Shown here piece by piece: positions 62,718-64,000 of a stretch of DNA of 64,000 nucleotides (the first letter of the stretch is position 1; every line of letters starts with the position of its first letter). Both the position numbers and the translations under genes were made by a program. The notes beneath the pieces were generated by a model, which searched no databases, had not been told where the DNA came from, and saw nothing but the letters and a program-made list of their open reading frames with translations. The stretch is from Bacillota bacterium (GTDB taxonomy: Bacteria; Bacillota; Clostridia; Acetivibrionales; DSM-1351), in assembly GCA_023397905.1 (NCBI GenBank), contig JAEWSZ010000102.1, forward strand, positions 29,082 to 93,081. The letters are read 5' to 3'.

Positions 62718-62903
62718 ATGACATGTTTTGGTGGTAGAAGCGATGGTATCGGATGCGAATGGCTGATAATATTAGCTGCCTTATTCTTCTTTTTCTGCAA
62801 CGGCGATAACGGTTTCTTTGGCGGAAGTGATTGCGACTGGCTGATATGGGTTGCAATAATCCTTTTGTTATTATTCCTTTGCAACTGCGAAGACGAATGC
62901 TGA
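62718..62903 (+). CDS. Small membrane protein with internal duplication
   Basis: A 61-residue protein with two similar halves: CFGGRSDGIGCEWLIIL then a Phe-rich helix and CNGD; and FFGGSDCDWLIWV then a Leu-rich helix and CNCED. Two membrane segments and seven Cys suggest a membrane or spore-coat protein like other small clostridial sporulation proteins. ATG 62718 has GGAGG seven bases upstream; the frame extending to 62643 lacks a site. Function unknown. Confidence 0.7.
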   Translation: MTCFGGRSDGIGCEWLIILAALFFFFCNGDNGFFGGSDCDWLIWVAIILLLLFLCNCEDEC

Positions 62904-62926
62904 TCACATCATCATTTTTAAAAAAA

Positions 62927-63134
62927 GTATTCACAATACATAAAAATGTAGCGGTGAATACATGGCGTCTTTTAAGACCGCCGGGCAAAAGTATTGAAAT
63001 GGAAGCTTGGGTTCGGAATCCAAGCTTCTATTTCAGGTTAAGAAAACCGGTTTGAACATATTAGGCTTGTCAGACAGCATAGAATGTATAAAGCGTAAAA
63101 AATAGGCTGCGTGCTTCATACGTACTTTTTACGC
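62927..63134 (+). ncRNA. Candidate structured RNA with four hairpins
   Basis: Four consecutive stem-loops: GTATTCAC/GTGAATAC (62927-62961); GGCG...CGCC (62964-62982); GAAAT-GAAGCTTGG paired with CCAAGCTTC-ATTTC (62996-63034); GCGTAAAAA/TTTTTACGC (63093-63134). They fill the 257-base gap between two small genes. None has a clean terminator T-run except perhaps the first gene's end. An ncRNA or long structured leader is possible. Confidence 0.4.
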
Positions 63135-63160
63135 GTGGATATCGACAGGGGAGGGTTATT

Positions 63161-63475
63161 ATGGGGGAGTCTTTTTTAAGCAAAAAATTGCAGGAATTGT
63201 TATCGGATAAAATGGTTCAGTCAAAGGTGAATCAGGCTATTGACATGTTGAAAAATGACGATGGCACCCTGGCAAAGAAAATCGATAAACTTGACAGGGA
63301 TGAATTAATGAAAAAAGTTAATGATTTTGACGAAGAAAAGATGAAGAATCTCAAAATCGACAAGGATGAAATCAAAAAGAAAGTAACCTCAACCGATCTG
63401 GAAAAATTGGAGAAATTATTGGGAAAAGACAGCGATGCCATAATGAAAAAGGTTAATGATTTTTTGAATTCATAA
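63161..63475 (+). CDS. Small charged helical protein, unknown function
   Basis: A 104-residue Lys/Asp/Glu-rich protein (pattern KKVNDFDEEKMKN, repeated near the end as KKVNDFLNS), predicted fully helical and cytoplasmic. GGGGAGGG six bases before the ATG. It precedes another small acidic gene by 43 bases, so the two may be cotranscribed. I do not recognise the family. Confidence 0.7.
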   Translation: MGESFLSKKLQELLSDKMVQSKVNQAIDMLKNDDGTLAKKIDKLDRDELMKKVNDFDEEKMKNLKIDKDEIKKKVTSTDLEKLEKLLGKDSDAIMKKVNDFLNS

Positions 63476-63518
63476 ACTGACAGACTATAAATAAAAAGGT
63501 AAGTTTGGAGGTATTTGA

Positions 63519-63908
63519 ATGAGTGACGACATGGGGGAAAAAATCAAACAGATAGCCGATTTGTTCGGACAAAACTCAAACCCGAATATCTCTGATAATG
63601 TCAAGGGTATTTTTAACATGCTCATGTCCAACAACGGCGCTTCAAAAGAAGAAAACCCTTCGGAGGATACCTCTCCAAGCTCAAGAACAGATGATCCGGG
63701 CAGTGATGACACCGATGATATGGCTGATATGGCAAGGAAAATGAAAAAGGCTATGAATATGATGAGCAGCACCGCAAACGACCCCAGGGTGAATCTGCTG
63801 AACGCCATAAGACCATATCTCAACAAGGGCAGGCAAAAAAAGCTGCAGAATTGTATGAAGCTCATAAGGCTGGGAAGCTTAACAAAAGTACTTGACGATT
63901 CGGAATAA
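63519..63908 (+). CDS. Small acidic protein, unknown function
   Basis: A 129-residue protein. The first 40 residues form a helix (MGEKIKQIADLFGQN), then an Asp/Ser/Pro-rich linker (about 42-68), then a basic C-terminal region with NAIRPYLNKGRQKKLQNCMKLIRLGSL. This last part resembles the small conserved clostridial proteins found near spore genes, but I do not recognise a named family. GGAGG precedes the ATG. Confidence 0.65.
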   Translation: MSDDMGEKIKQIADLFGQNSNPNISDNVKGIFNMLMSNNGASKEENPSEDTSPSSRTDDPGSDDTDDMADMARKMKKAMNMMSSTANDPRVNLLNAIRPYLNKGRQKKLQNCMKLIRLGSLTKVLDDSE

Positions 63909-63943
63909 AATCAGGAAAACAGGCTGGAACAGAGGTGAATAAT

Positions 63944-64000
63944 ATGGCCTACAGGAATCATTCGCATTCATCCAGGAGATATTACAGGTCTCATTCGCAT
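63944..64000 (+). CDS. Start of a His/Ser/Arg/Tyr-rich protein, partial
   Basis: Nineteen codons are visible before the window ends (MAYRNHSHSSRRYYRSHSH). AGAGGTG lies seven bases before the ATG. The HSH repeats suggest a metal-binding or spore-coat protein, but too little is present to judge. Confidence 0.45.
   Translation, partial: MAYRNHSHSSRRYYRSHSH

Overview
The window looks like chromosome of a saccharolytic, spore-forming, Gram-positive anaerobe of the class Clostridia. The signs are S-layer-homology anchoring, an LTA-synthase-type sulfatase, long-form HPF, a GerM-type spore lipoprotein, a Ku/LigD-type repair operon, strong AGGAGG ribosome sites, and dense carbohydrate-binding modules. 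I cannot name the species. I saw no rRNA, tRNA, CRISPR array, transposase or integrase.

Layout. 1-6.7 kb: 5' part of pcrA, aroK, an LTA-synthase-like gene whose upstream flank carries a broken copy of a ROK-kinase 3' end, a PHP phosphoesterase split over two overlapping frames, and a secreted beta/gamma-crystallin-like protein. 6.8-13.6 kb: a leftward operon of LacI regulator, glycerophosphodiesterase, permease, ATPase, binding protein and permease, followed by a VPS62-like protein. A palindromic operator lies before the LacI gene.

13.9-42.2 kb is a Gram-positive glycan-utilisation region. It has two paralogous large secreted enzymes: a 2007-residue one with C-terminal SLH domains and a 1089-residue free form. 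Both share an unassigned catalytic core interrupted by a CBM6-like module. Around them lie two sugar ABC importers without their own ATPase, two YesM/YesN-type two-component systems, an AraC regulator, an aldo/keto reductase, a GH31 alpha-glycosidase and a ROK sugar kinase. Each two-component system has its own direct-repeat motif, found once before a binding-protein gene and once before the system's own operon. This is the most striking regulatory signal here.

42.4-55.7 kb: hpf, a HigBA-like toxin-antitoxin pair, a third sugar ABC importer with a Gfo/Idh oxidoreductase and a divergent LacI regulator that has several candidate operators, a zinc-ribbon protein, and a NahK-like kinase, uridylyltransferase and galE operon with a divergent AraC regulator. 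This last group resembles the downstream half of the lacto-N-biose/galacto-N-biose pathway.

55.7-64 kb: Ku, LigD-type ligase and LigD-type polymerase as three genes, an FmdB-like zinc ribbon flanked by short dispersed repeats, a GerM lipoprotein, an orphan histidine kinase, a thioredoxin-reductase-like flavoprotein without a recognisable NADPH motif, and a run of small rightward genes preceded by an intergenic stretch with four hairpins.

A working model, which is inference: extracellular glycans are bound and cut at the surface by the SLH enzyme and its secreted paralogue. Products enter through the ABC importers, are trimmed by GH31, and are phosphorylated by the ROK and NahK-like kinases. 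The two-component systems and the LacI and AraC proteins adjust expression to the sugars present.
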